Source of the DNA: Diphasiastrum complanatum
Lineage: Eukaryota; Streptophyta; Lycopodiopsida; Lycopodiales; Lycopodiaceae
Assembly: GCA_029204225.1 (NCBI GenBank)
Contig: CM055095.1
Location: forward strand, 32,303,732-32,367,731
Reading direction: 5' to 3'
Length of the DNA: 64,000 nt
Shown here: positions 9,758-20,745 of the stretch, piece by piece
Numbering within the stretch: position 1 is the first letter of the stretch
Layout: each line of letters opens with the position of its first letter
Notes under the pieces: generated by a model
What the model saw: the letters and a program-made list of their open reading frames with translations, nothing else
What the model was told of the DNA's origin: nothing
Databases searched by the model: none
Program-made: the position numbers and the translations under genes

Positions 9758-10928
9758 ATGGCTTCTACTTCTACTTTTCAGGCAAGGACAACGATCCTAG
9801 ATGGATCCAACTACCCTGCATGGAGATCAAAGACTCGACTGATTCTGCAAGCTGAGAAGTTGTGGCCTTATGTTGATGGGATCATTCCCAAACCGCATGT
9901 ACCTGATGTAATAAATACAACAGCTTATGAAGAAGATTTAAAAGATCTTCACGCCTGGTTGCATGCAGATTCTAAAGCTAAAGTAATTATTTCCCAAACC
10001 GTTTCAGAAGATATCTTTCTCACTGTTGCCGATTCTGCTACAACAAAGGAGATGTGGGATGAACTTGCTCGAAGATTTGAGTCAAAATCACAAACTCAAA
10101 TCTTATATCTGTTTGAGCAACTTACTAGTTTAAAGTGGGATGGAGTTTCAGATTGTGATACTTTTCTTTTCAGGTTACAATCTTTGTTTAGTGCTCTACA
10201 AAGTGCAGGTAGAATAACTCCCAAGGAGGAGAAACTTACGTACCTGTTGCGAGCACTACCACCCTCCTACATCTACATGCGACCTGTTCTTACAGGTAAA
10301 TCATTTGAAGAGGCCATTCAAAGCCTTCGAGGAGTATCTCATGCGGCAAGGAAGTTCACCTTCTCAAGGAGGAGCCAAAGCTTTATATGCGAAGAAAGGA
10401 AAGGGCAAGGCAAAAGGACGCGGAAACCAGTTTCAAGCTACTAGCATGCAAGATCCAAACAATAAAGATTCCAAAGTGGAATCAGCTGAGCCGAAGTCAA
10501 AGAAATCTTTTTGCAACTATTGTAAAAAGCCAGGACATACTCTTGATAAATGTTGGGCTAATCCCAGAGTAGCTTGTAGACACTGTGGCAAAACTGGTCA
10601 TTCATCTTTCAAATGCTATTCTAGGCCTAACAATAGTAAAGCCAATGTTTGTCAAGAGGAACAACTTTCTTCTAACTCAAGCAAAGAGGAAAACACTCTA
10701 GCTGCTGCTTTTGTTTGTGTAGAAGATTGTTTTAATTCTACTGATAATACTTCTGAAGTTGTGATAGATTCTGGAGCTACTGCTCATATCATCTCTAATA
10801 GAGCTATGTTGTCTAGTTATTCTCCTAGTTACACTCAGAGATATGTCATTTTAGGAGATGGTAGTCAACATGATGTTTCAGGAATAGGAAGCTCAAAGTT
10901 CTGTTTCTTGATAATGATTGCAGGCTAA
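9758..10928 (+). pseudogene. Copia gag and protease
   Basis: The ATG at 9758 follows the primer site and starts MASTSTFQARTTILDGSNYP, the usual copia gag opening with a capsid core (DELARRFESKSQTQILYLFE). A frameshift near 10330 moves the frame. After it come two zinc knuckles, CNYCKKPGHTLDKC and CRHCGKTGHSSFKC, and the aspartic protease active site VIDSGATAHII. Gag packages the RNA in virus-like particles and the protease cuts the polyprotein. The frame ends at 10926-10928, where sequence up to the integrase core is deleted. Confidence 0.92.
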
Positions 10929-11018
10929 TGGACACAAAAACTGGAAAGCAGCTTGCAACAGGCTCACGGAGGGAGAACCTGTATCATGCAAAAGTTCTTA
11001 TAAGAATTTCTCAGTTTT

Positions 11019-11558
11019 GTGCACTCTAAGACTTTAAAGAGAGTCAGACAACTACGTTCAGATCGTGGTGGTGAATATATTTCTACAGAATTTCAAGAGT
11101 TTTGTACCAGCAATAACATTCTACATCAGTTTACTGCTGTGTACACCCCTCAGCACAATGGTGTTGCAGAACGGCGGAATCGAACTCTTGTTGAGGCAGC
11201 ACGTTGCATGATGATTCATGCAAAATTACCTGCGAAATTTTGGGCGGAAGCAGTTAATACTGCCAATTACTTGCAGAATCGTACTTTACAATCTCTAGAT
11301 AAGGAGAAAACTCCTTATGAATGTTGCACCGGGAAAAAGCCCAAGTTAACACATGTTAGAATTTTTGGATGTCTAGCATATTTATTTGTTCCTAAAGTTA
11401 AACGCAATAAGCTAGACAATACTGCTATGCCTGGAATTCTAGTTGGATATGATGCAATCTCAAATTATTATAAGATTTACATTCCAGCTACAAAGAAATT
11501 TCATTTTTCTAGAGATGTACGTTTTGATGAAGTTAGTTGCTTTGGCCGCTTATTATGA
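11019..11558 (+). pseudogene. Copia integrase core
   Basis: Integrase catalytic core from LRSDRGGEYIS (second catalytic Asp) through TPQHNGVAERRNRTLVEAAR (catalytic Glu) to RIFGCLAYLFVPK and the downstream ILVGYDAISNYYKIY region. The N-terminal zinc finger and first catalytic Asp are missing because of a deletion between the protease and this point, and the frame ends where the RT is joined after a second deletion. It cannot be functional. Confidence 0.9.
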
Positions 11559-12812
11559 TCTGGAAATGCATCAAATAGATGAGAAAACAGCATATTTATA
11601 TGGCACACTTGATGAAACTATTTTTATGAAGCAGCCATCAGGCTATGTGAGTAGACATCATCCTAGTTGGGTTTGCTTGCTTTTAAAAAGTATATATGGT
11701 TTAAAGCAATCTGCTAGGCAATGGAATAAAAAGATAGATCAAGTCCTAAGAGCATTGGGGTTTATACCATTTATTCCTGATGGTAATGTTTATTTCAAAA
11801 GGGTGAATGAGTATTATGTATTGTTGACAGTCTATGTTGATGATTGATTGTTGATAGGAAATTCTACTCCTTTCATCAATCATTGTAAGAAGTTAATTGC
11901 CTCTATCTTTGATGTTTCGGACCTTGGAGAGGCAAAATTTTGCCTTGGAATTCAAATTCATCATGACAGGATAAAAGGCACCATTGCACTTCATCAACAA
12001 CATTATATTTTGAAGATCCTAAAGGACTACAATATGCTAGAGTGCAAAGGCAAAGACATTCCTATGCTACCTGGAGTTAAATTATCCAAGGAAGATGGAG
12101 TGAAGACTGAAGAGGAACATGAAGAAATGTCCAAGATTCCTTATCACAATTTGATTGGATCTTTAATGTATCTCACTACTTGGACACGGCCTGATATTGC
12201 CTATGCAGTTCATACTCTTAGTCAGTTTGCCACTAATCCTGGTGTTATTCATTGGAAGCATGCTAAATATGTTTTATAATATTTGAAAGCTACTTCTGAT
12301 TATGGACTTGTTTTCTCTAAACAAGATGGTCTATCACTTGCTTATACAATGATGCCAGTTGGGCTTCTAATGTGGATGATTATAAAAGCATTACAGGAGC
12401 ATGTAGTATACTTTCAGGGGCAGCCATCACATGGATATGCAAGAAGCAATCTTTTGTTGCTCAATCCTCTTGCGAAGCGGAATATATCGCAGCCTCAAGA
12501 GTTTCTAATGAAGTAGTTTGGCTGCGATTCATGCTTGAACATCTACATCAACTTAATGAAAACCCAAGCTCTTTATTTATTGACAACACTTCTGCTATTG
12601 TGCTTTCAAAAGATGCCGTATTTCATGGGAGGACCAAACATATTCATATCAAGTATCATCATTTGAGAGATCTAGTCAAGAAGAAGATTATCTCCCCTAT
12701 CTTCATTGACTCAAGTAACATGGCTGCAGATATTATTACAAAACCACTCTATGCAAAATTATTTCATCGTCATAGGAAGAAGCTTGGAGTATGCAAAATT
12801 GACCAAACTTAG
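11540..12812 (+). pseudogene. Copia reverse transcriptase and RNase H
   Basis: RT begins at the palm with DLEMHQIDEKTAYLYGTLDE, then SIYGLKQSARQWNKK and TVYVDD. A TGA (11845-11847) follows the catalytic box directly. Downstream come DLGEAKFCLGIQI, LIGSLMYLTTWTRPDIAYAV, a TAA at 12277-12279, and a shifted frame with RNase H (SGAAITWICKKQSFVAQSSC, CEAEYIAASR, KHIHIKYHHLRDLV, AADIITKPL). At least two stops and one frameshift make it a pseudogene. Confidence 0.92.
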
Positions 12813-12820
12813 GAGGGAGC
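12811..12820 (+). promoter_or_regulatory. Polypurine tract
   Basis: AGGAGGGAGC immediately after the RNase H stop and directly before the TGTTATG start of the 3' LTR. Confidence 0.8.
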
Positions 12821-13837
12821 TGTTATGCTTTAAGTTTGATCAATTTCACCATGTATTTTAGTGTCATGCAATTTTAATTTGCGTTGTATTCTCTCAAAGT
12901 TTAAGTAGGCCTATAAGTGGTACATGGTCATACCTGGGTCCAAAGTTTTAAGGCCCAAATAAACTTAGGCAAATTTTTTTAGTACAAACTCGTGGAGGGC
13001 CTTCTTGTATGATGATGCCACTTGTTCACTGGAGTTTGGTAGACCCCCATGCATATGTGCATGGGGGAGAAAAAGTTAGTTTGCCACATATCCTAGTTTG
13101 CATGCGACATGCAAGATGCATGCATGACAAACTAGACACATGCAATTAGACATGCAAATTGCCACCTACCTTGGACACTTGGCAATAGCATGCAATACAT
13201 TTTATAAATAGAACCTCCACGGTTTGGAGGAGTGTGAGTTTGGGATAATCTTCCATTCTTCATCACTTTGTTGTCTCCTCCATCTCAGATTGTGTAGTAG
13301 CTCGCAGTAGGATCTGATCTGATCATTTACTTGTTTCTCCTTCTCCTCTCATTAGATTTCGATGAGAACAGTTGCATACTGATTCTTGGAGGAGGGCGCT
13401 ACTAGTCAGATCATTCCCACTTCGAATTCAGAGCAGATCTGATTCAGGACAACAATCAACCATTTCTGGGAGGGCGCTGGTTCTATTTTGTTCAATCATA
13501 CATTTCTCTTTCATGTATTGTCAGATTTAGGTGAAATCAAAGGCATAAGTCATCTATTGCATAGGCTCTACTAACAGAAGCAATTACAAGTCAATCTGGT
13601 TCTGATTTTTCCAGATTTAACGCTTTTAACTATAGTGGCCAGCAAGTAGACATATTCTTGTCCTTGATTCATCTGAAAGGCATAGAGAAGAATTCACACA
13701 GATTGAACTAAGATCAAATCTATGAACCACAGCTTGCTGATTTTGATCCATTTTGAGTTGTAGAAGACCATCAAGGATTCCTAGATTGGTAAACCTCGAT
13801 TTTACGATCCTTTTCTATCTGTATTTTTTCTCTAACA
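12821..13837 (+). repeat. 3' LTR (1,017 bp)
   Basis: Starts TGTTATGCTTTAAGTTTG and ends TTTTTCTCTAACA, giving the expected TG...CA ends. It contains TATA-like TTTATAAATAGAACC near 13200-13214, consistent with the element promoter. Its end matches the truncated 5' LTR and its start matches the solo LTR at 18801. Confidence 0.92.
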
Positions 13838-14014
13838 ATCCGCCCATCTCCTCGCTACCTATACCTGTCCCTGTCCCTGCCCTCCCTTTTGCAACCTAAC
13901 CCGCTCCTGCTGCCCCCTCGCTACCTATCTATGTCCCTGCCCTTCCTTTTGCCTGTCCTTTTGCCTTTCCTCTACCCCTTTTCCCTCATTAATCCTGTAT
14001 CTAGCTGTGGTACT

Positions 14015-15023
14015 ATGGCTGATTGGCAATCTGTGAATCGGAAGGGGAAGAAAACCCCTCCCCCTTCTCCCTTTGTCTTCTCAGCCATCCCTACTACAGC
14101 TCCAAATCCCTTTACCTTGCTCCCTCCCTCTCCTGCTTCCTCTCCCTCGCCCCTACCCTCCACTCTCTCAAGCTCCACCTCTTCTCCTACTGCCACTACC
14201 CCCTCTACTCTTTCTTCCTCCTCTCCCTCTTTCACCCCTTCATCTTCATCCCCCCCATTGTCTCCGTCTCTTTCAGCTGAATTTTTGTCTGGTTTCCCTC
14301 GTATCATTGATTCTCTTCATGAGGACAATGCATCCTTGCTTGCGATCATCAAGAAACAAGCATTCCAAATCTCCACTCTGGAGAACACGGTCTTAGCCCT
14401 ACAGGGCAAAGTTGGCATTCTTGAGGTTGATGTACCTCAAGAATGAACTGGAATCAGATGAAGGGGAAGAAGAAGGAAGCGGCAATGCAGATTCAGAAGA
14501 CAAGTCAAAGCAGCTGCAAGAACGGGTTCACTCCTTGGAGCAGCAACTTCAGCAATCGAAGAGTTCTTGGGCAGACGTACTCAAGGGTTCTAAGCAGGTT
14601 ATTTCTGAATCTATTCAAGAACATCAAAAACGAGATCTCAAGGCTCTCAATGTCAGGGTTAGGGGAGCTTCTTTTGCGGGTAAGGACCTCGTGGCTGAGG
14701 CAAATGCTTTTATTCATTCCACCTTTGGTCTCAAAGAGGATGTCATATCTGCTGCTTGGGTGGGTAAGCTCCAACCCACCACAGTGTTTCTGCGATTCAA
14801 GGATGCTTTGCTTCGTCAAAAGGTTTTGCGTAAAAGAGGCTGCCTGAAGGGGTTTACTATTTTTAGGGATGAAGACTTGACGCCCATTCAATGGACTGAG
14901 AGAAAGAAAATCATCGCAGATGCTAAGGCTAATGGTTTCCGGACTCTCTTTCGAGACGGACGCCCGGTCTTGGTTAAAATTGCAGAACTTAAAATTTCAG
15001 ATTCTTCTCCCTCTCCTACGTGA
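14015..15023 (+). pseudogene. LINE ORF1 protein (coiled coil + RRM-like + CTD)
   Basis: RNA-binding chaperone of a LINE. The ATG at 14015 gives MADWQSVNRKGKKTPP, then a Ser/Pro-rich low-complexity segment, then a coiled coil (SLHEDNASLLAIIKK, QISTLENTVLALQGKV). The frame closes at 14446 while a second frame, open from 14412, carries on with SKQLQERVHSLEQQLQ, the RRM-like strand ALNVRVRGASFAG, TTVFLRFKDALLRQKVL, and a C-terminal domain EDLTPIQWTERKKIIADAK. The overlap is either one frameshift or two overlapping frames. The architecture resembles animal L1 ORF1p (Transposase_22), with no CCHC knuckle. Confidence 0.7.
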
Positions 15024-15179
15024 GATGTTTTGAGCTACGGCCATTTATTTCCTCTCCTGTGTGAGAGATGAGCTTTCTTTACATAGCGATTTACTTTTTA
15101 CGTTTTAGTTTTAGTCTAGTTTTCTGTTGACGGCACTGTCCCGTCCGAGTTCCATTTACTCTGTTGTACTACCTCTTCA

Positions 15180-15209
15180 GTCTTATATGCCTTTTAGCAT
15201 GGAAAAGAC
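15180..15209 (+). other. LINE-family 3' hairpin
   Basis: Outer stem GTCTT/AAGAC and inner stem ATGCC-TTTT-AGCAT (one mismatch) just before ATTAATAAAGC. It is shared with full LINEs despite an unrelated upstream 3' UTR. Confidence 0.6.
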
Positions 15210-15220
15210 ATTAATAAAGC

Positions 15221-15239
15221 TTTCTTTCTTTCTTTCTTT

Positions 15240-15293
<54 letters not shown>
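15221..15293. repeat. (TTTC)n(TC)n microsatellite tail
   Basis: Five TTTC units followed by about 25 TC units. It forms the 3' tail of the ORF1-only element and is followed directly by the 3' end of another LINE copy. Minus-strand frames across it give only Glu-Arg repeats and are not genes. Confidence 0.95.
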
Positions 15294-15299
<6 letters not shown>

Positions 15300-15640
15300 A
15301 GACGTACTACCACTAGACATGCTCATGCTCACAGACGACTCCGGTAGGTTCCAGTGCTTTCTCATGTTGGGGCTCACATTACATCTTTTTACAGCATCAG
15401 CACAGCAGTAGTAGCAGCAGCACAGTCTTGACATCTTGACATAGATACATATGATTATTATGCACACACACTCGCATACGTGTCCTTTTTAGTTTGTACT
15501 AGATGTTTTCTTTATTACAGTTTGGAGACGTTTTATACGCTCCCATGGTTACCACACACTTGACATGTACTTCTTTAGTCTTATATGCCTGTTGGCATGG
15601 AAAAGACATTAATAAAGCTTTCTTTCTTTCTTTCTTTCTC
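15294..15640 (+). mobile_element. 5'-truncated LINE copy (3' UTR only)
   Basis: Holds the end of a LINE 3' UTR: GGAGACGTTTTATACGCTCC and CTTGACATGTAC as in the copy at 61.5 kb, hairpin 15578-15607 and ATTAATAAAGCTTTC with four or five TTTC units. It begins right at the (TC)n tail of the preceding element and ends right before the 5' UTR of the next. Confidence 0.7.
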
Positions 15641-16945
15641 CATCGCTGAGCTGAGTGCTCCATCGCTAGGTTGGGTGCTCTCTCTCCATCGCTAGGTGCT
15701 CAATCGCTGGGTGCTGCTTGTTCATGTGGCTCGCTGCCTTACCTGCCATAGAGTAGCTTCACTCCACCATCCCTGCACTCCAGCTCAACGAGTGTGACCT
15801 GTCTTCCATGCTGGAAGCTCCACTCCTCCAGCTGAGCACCATCGCTCCTTTCTAGTGGAGCACCATCGCTCCTTTCTAGCGTCATAGCTATCACTCCTCT
15901 TTGTCAACCAAGAAAAAAGAAACAAACCAGAAGGAGCTCTTATGGATTGCGCCCCTGTGTATTGTCTGCAGACAATCTGGCAACAGAAGTAGATGCGGAT
16001 CAATCATCATTGAAATCTTCAAAAAGGTGCAAAGCTCTGTCACAGAGAATCTGAAACAGTCAAAGTTTGTTGTGGAGCTTGGAAATGGCACCAAGGAAAA
16101 GGGGGGAGCCAGTATCCACTCCCCACCGTGCTCCCCTCCTCCATTGGCAGCCACCACGCAAGCAGCCAGCGTGGCAGCATTGTCTGGTGTCAGCATGGCA
16201 GCAGCACTGCCTGGGCTGCCTGCCGGTTCCAAGGCAGAACTGCTGCCTGTGGACAGCGAGCCATTAGCTGCCTCATTGCCTCCTCCTGCGCTACCTGATG
16301 TACCTGCCACCTCCATTGATGCTCAGCTGAGTCACCCTAGTTCTCAGCCTCACATTAACAGGAATCTCTTTTTTGTTGGATGTTACTTCGCTCCCCAGAC
16401 CTCCTCCTTCACTAAGAGCACTGGTTCTCCATATACGATTTATCAGAAATATTATTTGATAGTCAGAGAGGGGCTACATTTTTCCCACAGGTGACTTTAT
16501 TTTTTATGCCTTGCCTGCTTCTCACCAAGTTGAGTTTCACCCAGTTGTTGATCAGCCATGCATCCATACTCCTTAAAAGTGATAAGTTGGGAATTACCAG
16601 GACTTATGCTAACATAATGGGTCCTGTCATCGGATTATTTGTTGTAGCTTAGAGCAGCACAGGAGATAGCCATCTCTAATGGCCTGGCCTGTTGGCCTGG
16701 GTCTGGAGGCTTCACATATCACCCTCATAGTGGCGGTCATAGCATCATGGGTTAGCTCATGGGATCACCTTCCTCCATCCCTCTCATTTCTAACTTTTGT
16801 ATATCTCCTATCATCTCATCTTACAACTCTTTCCTCTCTTTTCATCTTGGCACACTTGTACATCATCAGCCTCCTCTTTTTCTTCCTCCTACCATTAACT
16901 GTGCTCTGAGATACACTTTTGACAATACCTACATACCGCTCTAAA
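15641..16945 (+). mobile_element. LINE fragment: 5' UTR, ORF1 start, endonuclease piece
   Basis: Starts at the TTTC tail with repeated CCATCGCTGAG/CCATCGCTAGG words, similar in style to the 5' UTR at 62.25 kb. The ATG at 16085 opens MAPRKRGEPVSTP, matching the basic start MAPKKKGGAP of the copy at 62484. ORF1 is lost after about 60 codons. From about 16349 the endonuclease appears (VGCYFAPQTSSFTKSTGSPY), then decays through 16680-16800 (YITLIV.. region of the HSGGHS motif). Deleted between ORF1 and ORF2, and dead. Confidence 0.6.
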
Positions 16946-17640
16946 TTGAATATCTCACGTCCTTGCTTCACCAATTCCCTCATGATAGTCTTTTGGATGT
17001 CTTTAACCATGTAATCACTCAGGGCTTCTGTAATTTGTAGAGGCAAAATGCCCCAAAGAAATAAAGACTTTCCTATCTTCCATCTTCACATAGACTTTGA
17101 TGACATGAAATTATCAATGACCATTATTCTTTTTGAATATAGTATGAACTTATTGCTTTAATGATTTGAGTGTGCAGGTATTACTACCTGTAGAACTAAG
17201 GACCCTTTTATAAGCCATGTCTGATGGTATGAAAACTGACCTTTCTTTGAAGGTCTGTGCTAACTCACGAAAGTGCATGAAGAAAGAACTAGAGTTTATG
17301 AGGAAAATCCTATGCTTCTGATTAGCTAGATTTGGAACCAAGTTCATGTTCCACTTTTTAAGATCCTTTTTGGGAGTCCAATGTATATGTAATTGGCAAA
17401 GGCCAATTGATTTTGCATAATATTAAGATTTCCTTTGGGGGCGGGGGGTCCCCATCTTGCACCCTCAGTGCTTCTGCTGCATGTGAATAATTTTGTGAAT
17501 GAATTTTTGTGATTCAATGTTTTCAAGTTTCATTTTCAAGTCTAATTTGATTCCATTTAAGTTGTTTCGAGACTTGTTTAATGTAAAAGTAAAGTCAGTA
17601 AGTTCAAGATCATAAAGATTGTAGGACAACCCTCCCTTGA
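16946..17640 (-). repeat. Unclassified dispersed repeat, copy 3 (longest)
   Basis: On the minus strand 17560-17340 matches 1647-1870 and 17290-17040 matches 8865-9115, so this copy links the other two into one family at least 600 bp long. Minus-strand frames retain protein-like stretches: NLVPNLANQKHRIFLI with FKERSVFIPSDMAYKRV (17347-17150), and ITEALSDYMVKDIQKTIMRE (17046-16915). No known transposon domain is recognised. Confidence 0.6.
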
Positions 17641-17699
17641 CGTTCACAGCTTCCCCACTTCCTAGTGTACCAATGTCATACATCCCATTCACAAAGGGG

Positions 17700-18325
17700 G
17701 TGATCCCACAAAACCAAACAACTAATGGTACTATCATGATTGTGGGCCACATTATGGCCAAAGTATATGGCTCAGTCTTACAGACAGTAGTTAGCAGCGA
17801 AGCCGAGATCAAACGTCTACATGTTGTGGAGCGGGCAAGTTTACAAGCTCATTATCCCACTTCTGATCATATTTTCACATTGAGATCTATTATTGAGAAA
17901 GCTAGATCCAAACGTGAGTGGTTATGTTGTTTCGTGGATTTTCGGAAGGCCTTTGATTTAGTTCCGAGACACTTATCCAAAGATTATAGGACCTTGGTTT
18001 CTAGTCAGACCTTACTCACTCTCCCCTACCTTGTTTGGACTTTACATTGATGAGTTGCAGAGGATGATTGTCTAGGATGGAGATGAGGGATGTACTTTAT
18101 GTGACCTATTGATTTTGATCCTACTTTATGTAGATGATGTGGTACTCATGTCGACGTCTAGAGAGGGTTTACAGAGACACTTGGATATATTATGTTCTTT
18201 TGTTCACGTTGGGGATTGATGGTGAACACAGCGAAGACCAAAGTTATGGTCTTCAATGCCTCCCGTGGCTTCATGCAGAGACATGAGTTTCTTAGTGCCA
18301 CATTAAGCTTTTCGGCTCATCAGTC
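17700..18325 (+). pseudogene. LINE reverse transcriptase fragment
   Basis: TIMIVGHIMAKVYGSVLQTV, ASLQAHYPTSDHIFTLRSII and CCFVDFRKAFDLVPR are the fingers and first palm motif of the local LINE family. A deletion follows; 18030-18310 keeps scraps of the palm (LYVDDVVLMS in a shifted frame) and KTKVMVFNAS. It ends where a second, separate LINE copy begins at its endonuclease, so RT precedes endonuclease here only because two fragments abut. Confidence 0.8.
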
Positions 18326-18800
18326 TTCTTCCACTAGGGGATTGAGCTGACACTGATGACCCGCCGGTCTCTACATATGGTGAGCATTTTCTTCCACTAG
18401 GGGAGGCTCATGAGCTTGCCATTTTTAATGGCTTGTCTTGATGGCCACGTTCTGGTGCCTATACTTGCCACCCCCATAGTGGCGGCCATAGTGTTGTGGG
18501 CTATCTCATGAGGTCACCATCTCTCATACCTTTCATCCCATGGCTCTCCGGTGGAACATGCTCCCATATACAATCATTTTCTCCTAATCTTCATAATATC
18601 ATATGCCTATATGGTTATACTTGTCATTAAGAAAAGAGTGCATATGAGACCTCAGAAGGGAAGTGCCTTGTTGATCTTCTTTATAGTTCTTCCATGGGCG
18701 CTTTCTATGGTGAGTTTATTCCCCATGCCCCACCTCCTTTGTTGAGAGATCTATGGCTTTCGACTGAGTATGCCACATCACTCTTACCATGCCCACTGGC

Positions 18801-19900
18801 TGTTATGGTTTAAGTTTGATCAATTTCACCATGTATTTGAGCGCCACGCAATTTTAATTTGCATTGTATTCTCTCAAAGTTTAAATAGGCTTTCCAAGTT
18901 TGTAAACATTATAAAAATTTTATTGTAAAGGTTTTAAAACCTTGAGTAGGCCCATAAGTTGTACATGGGACCCTAGGGGGCAATTTTACATGCTACCAAC
19001 TATATGTTGGAACTATATGAATTTTCTCATGTTGTAGGAGGGCGCATTTTTCCTATATAGGAAACTTGTGGACCAAGGCAAATCATGCCAAGTATCATTG
19101 CATGAAGAGGGAAAGTGCATGCTTAGCATGTGGGACACCTATTTCACCTACTTTTGACACTTGGAAGCCATGTACATCACATATTATTTGTTTCCAATCT
19201 ATAAATGATACCTCCTCCTCCTAGATGGGCGCACTATTGGAGAGAGAGAGATTTCTTCTCACATATGCTCTTGTGATTTGTTTTTGTGGTAGAATCTCTT
19301 GCTAATTAATGCTAGTATAATGCTATCCTAGATTGGTGTCTTGTTGGATCTGATATATTGCTTTGTTTTCTTGCTAGTGTAATGTTCTTCTTGCTGGAAA
19401 TTCATGGACAGCAAGCATTCGTGATCCAATCGACCCCATTGGAGGAGCAATTTCCAGGATTAATGATGTTAGAATGCTCCTTACAGCATATACTATCATT
19501 CTAGTTTGTGTAGCAAGTTTCTGACGGGAGTTTCATGCAAATTTTTGCTCGCATCCTCTTCATCTGGCTCGCTGCCCTCCATAGCCAGCAGATCCGATTA
19601 CTTCAAAAGTTTGATCTATTCATTGCATGTCAACAAAAATTACAATTTTCTAGCAATTTCCGTTTGCATGTGCAAGTACTAGTCCATGCATGTTGCATGC
19701 ATGCATCTAGAATTTTTCAGATTGCCTGCATGTAGCCATATTTGCTTGCATGTTGATTGCATGTCACTGTATTTGCTTGCATGCTGATTGCATGTTGCTG
19801 ATTTTGATCTATTTTGAGTTGTAGAAGACCATCGAGGATTCCTAGGTTGGTAAACCTCGATTTAAAGATCCTTTCTATCTCTATTTTCAATTCTATAACA
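18801..19900 (+). mobile_element. Solo LTR of the copia family, with target duplication
   Basis: Starts TGTTATGGTTTAAGTTTG and ends ATTTTCAATTCTATAACA, matching both ends of the LTR at 12821-13837. It is flanked by a perfect 5-bp duplication CTGGC (18796-18800 and 19901-19905). No internal domain is present, the expected product of recombination between two LTRs. It interrupts the LINE linker. The middle differs from the 12.8-kb LTR, so it is an older or different subfamily member. Confidence 0.93.
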
Positions 19901-20427
19901 CTGGCGTGGATGAGGAGTTTGGCTTACAAGTCATCAATATCACATACACTAATATCATGCTGTCATTTATAGTTTTCCTCCATCTTGGTGCACTAATATC
20001 ATTCCCCAGATCCATAAGAGTGATGAAGCCTAATAACTATCACACCATTATGATTGGGCACGTTATGACTAAGCTGTATGACACTATTCTTAGACAATGA
20101 TTAGTAGTGAGGCTGAGACACGGAGTATACGTGCCTTGGGTCAGGCTGGTTTCAAGACACAACATTCTACTACAAATCATGTGTTCACTCTTCGAACTAT
20201 CAATGAGGAGGCCAAGTCCAGACATCAAAGAGTTTATTGTTGTTTTGTGGATTTTCGGAAGGTTTTGACTTGATACTGCAACACATGCTCATTTAGACGT
20301 TGAGGGATCTTGGCTTTTCTACTGATACTATACCGGCTATCATGGCACTATATTTAGGGGAGAGTTAGTAATACTATTGGGGTGAATTTGGGTTGTTCCA
20401 TCTCCCCCACACTCTTTGGTTTGTAAT

Positions 20428-20745
20428 CATAGTTGCACTGGTGAACCAGGAATCGCGGTTCAAACCGCGACTCGCGGTTTTGTTAGGGTTTTGAGAATCG
20501 CTTTTTATTTTTAGTGGGTAATATGGATATCAGCTTGAAGCTCTTAACGAGAGTAGTGCATTTATGCAGGTTGCCAGTAGTTTCAGGTACAGTATGGTCC
20601 ATTTTAGGGTAGATATATAGCTGAAACAATGTGCCAAAAAATAGCTCAAAAGAAAGGGAAAAAAAAATTTGAACAACGATTCTCTGTCGAGAATCGAGAT
20701 TTACGAATCGTGATGGCTCGAGAATCACGATTCGTGGCAACCATG
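20428..20745 (+). mobile_element. hAT-like miniature element, copy E
   Basis: 318 bp inserted in the LINE codons for LFGLY|IDELE. The left end is CATAGTTGCACTGG and the right end GGCAACCATG. Flanks GTTTGTAAT and GTTTGTATA look like a slightly mutated 8-bp target duplication of GGTTTGTATATTG. Subterminal words are AATCGCGGTT and GAATC/GATTC palindromes (20450-20480 and 20680-20735). A T-rich tract and the core box GGTAATATGGATATCA follow at 20517-20532. Non-coding. Confidence 0.75.

Larger units (their letters stand above)
9476..13837 (+). mobile_element. Ty1/copia retrotransposon, internally deleted
   Basis: Order: truncated 5' LTR (9476-9743), primer site, gag, protease, integrase, RT, RNase H, polypurine tract, full 3' LTR (12821-13837). 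The 266 bases of 5' LTR match 13577-13837 with few differences, so the insertion is fairly recent. It lacks the integrase N-terminal region (junction near 10930-11019) and the region between integrase and RT (near 11540), and has frameshifts near 10330 and 12380 and a TGA right after the YVDD box. A solo LTR of the same family lies at 18801-19900. Confidence 0.93.
13838..15293 (+). mobile_element. ORF1-only LINE derivative (HAL1-like)
   Basis: A pyrimidine-rich 5' UTR (from 13838, directly after the copia LTR) leads into ORF1 (14015-15023). About 155 bases after the ORF1 stop the element reaches the family 3' end: hairpin 15180-15209, ATTAATAAAGC, (TTTC)n and (TC)n to 15293. There is no ORF2. 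It shares only the last 55 or so bases with the LINE 3' UTRs elsewhere here, so it could be mobilised in trans by a full LINE, like mammalian HAL1. Confidence 0.75.

Noticed and set aside
13972-14307. Acidic minus-strand frame of 111 codons
   Set aside because: Antisense shadow of the Ser/Pro-rich region of LINE ORF1.
15183-15467. Minus-strand frame with long Arg-Glu repeats (also 61542-61892)
   Set aside because: It is the translation of a (TC)n microsatellite tail of a LINE; no protein signal beyond the repeat.
17700-18560. LINE with RT before endonuclease (domain order swap)
   Set aside because: Two separate fragments abut near 18325; the second continues normally through its own RT at 20.0 kb.
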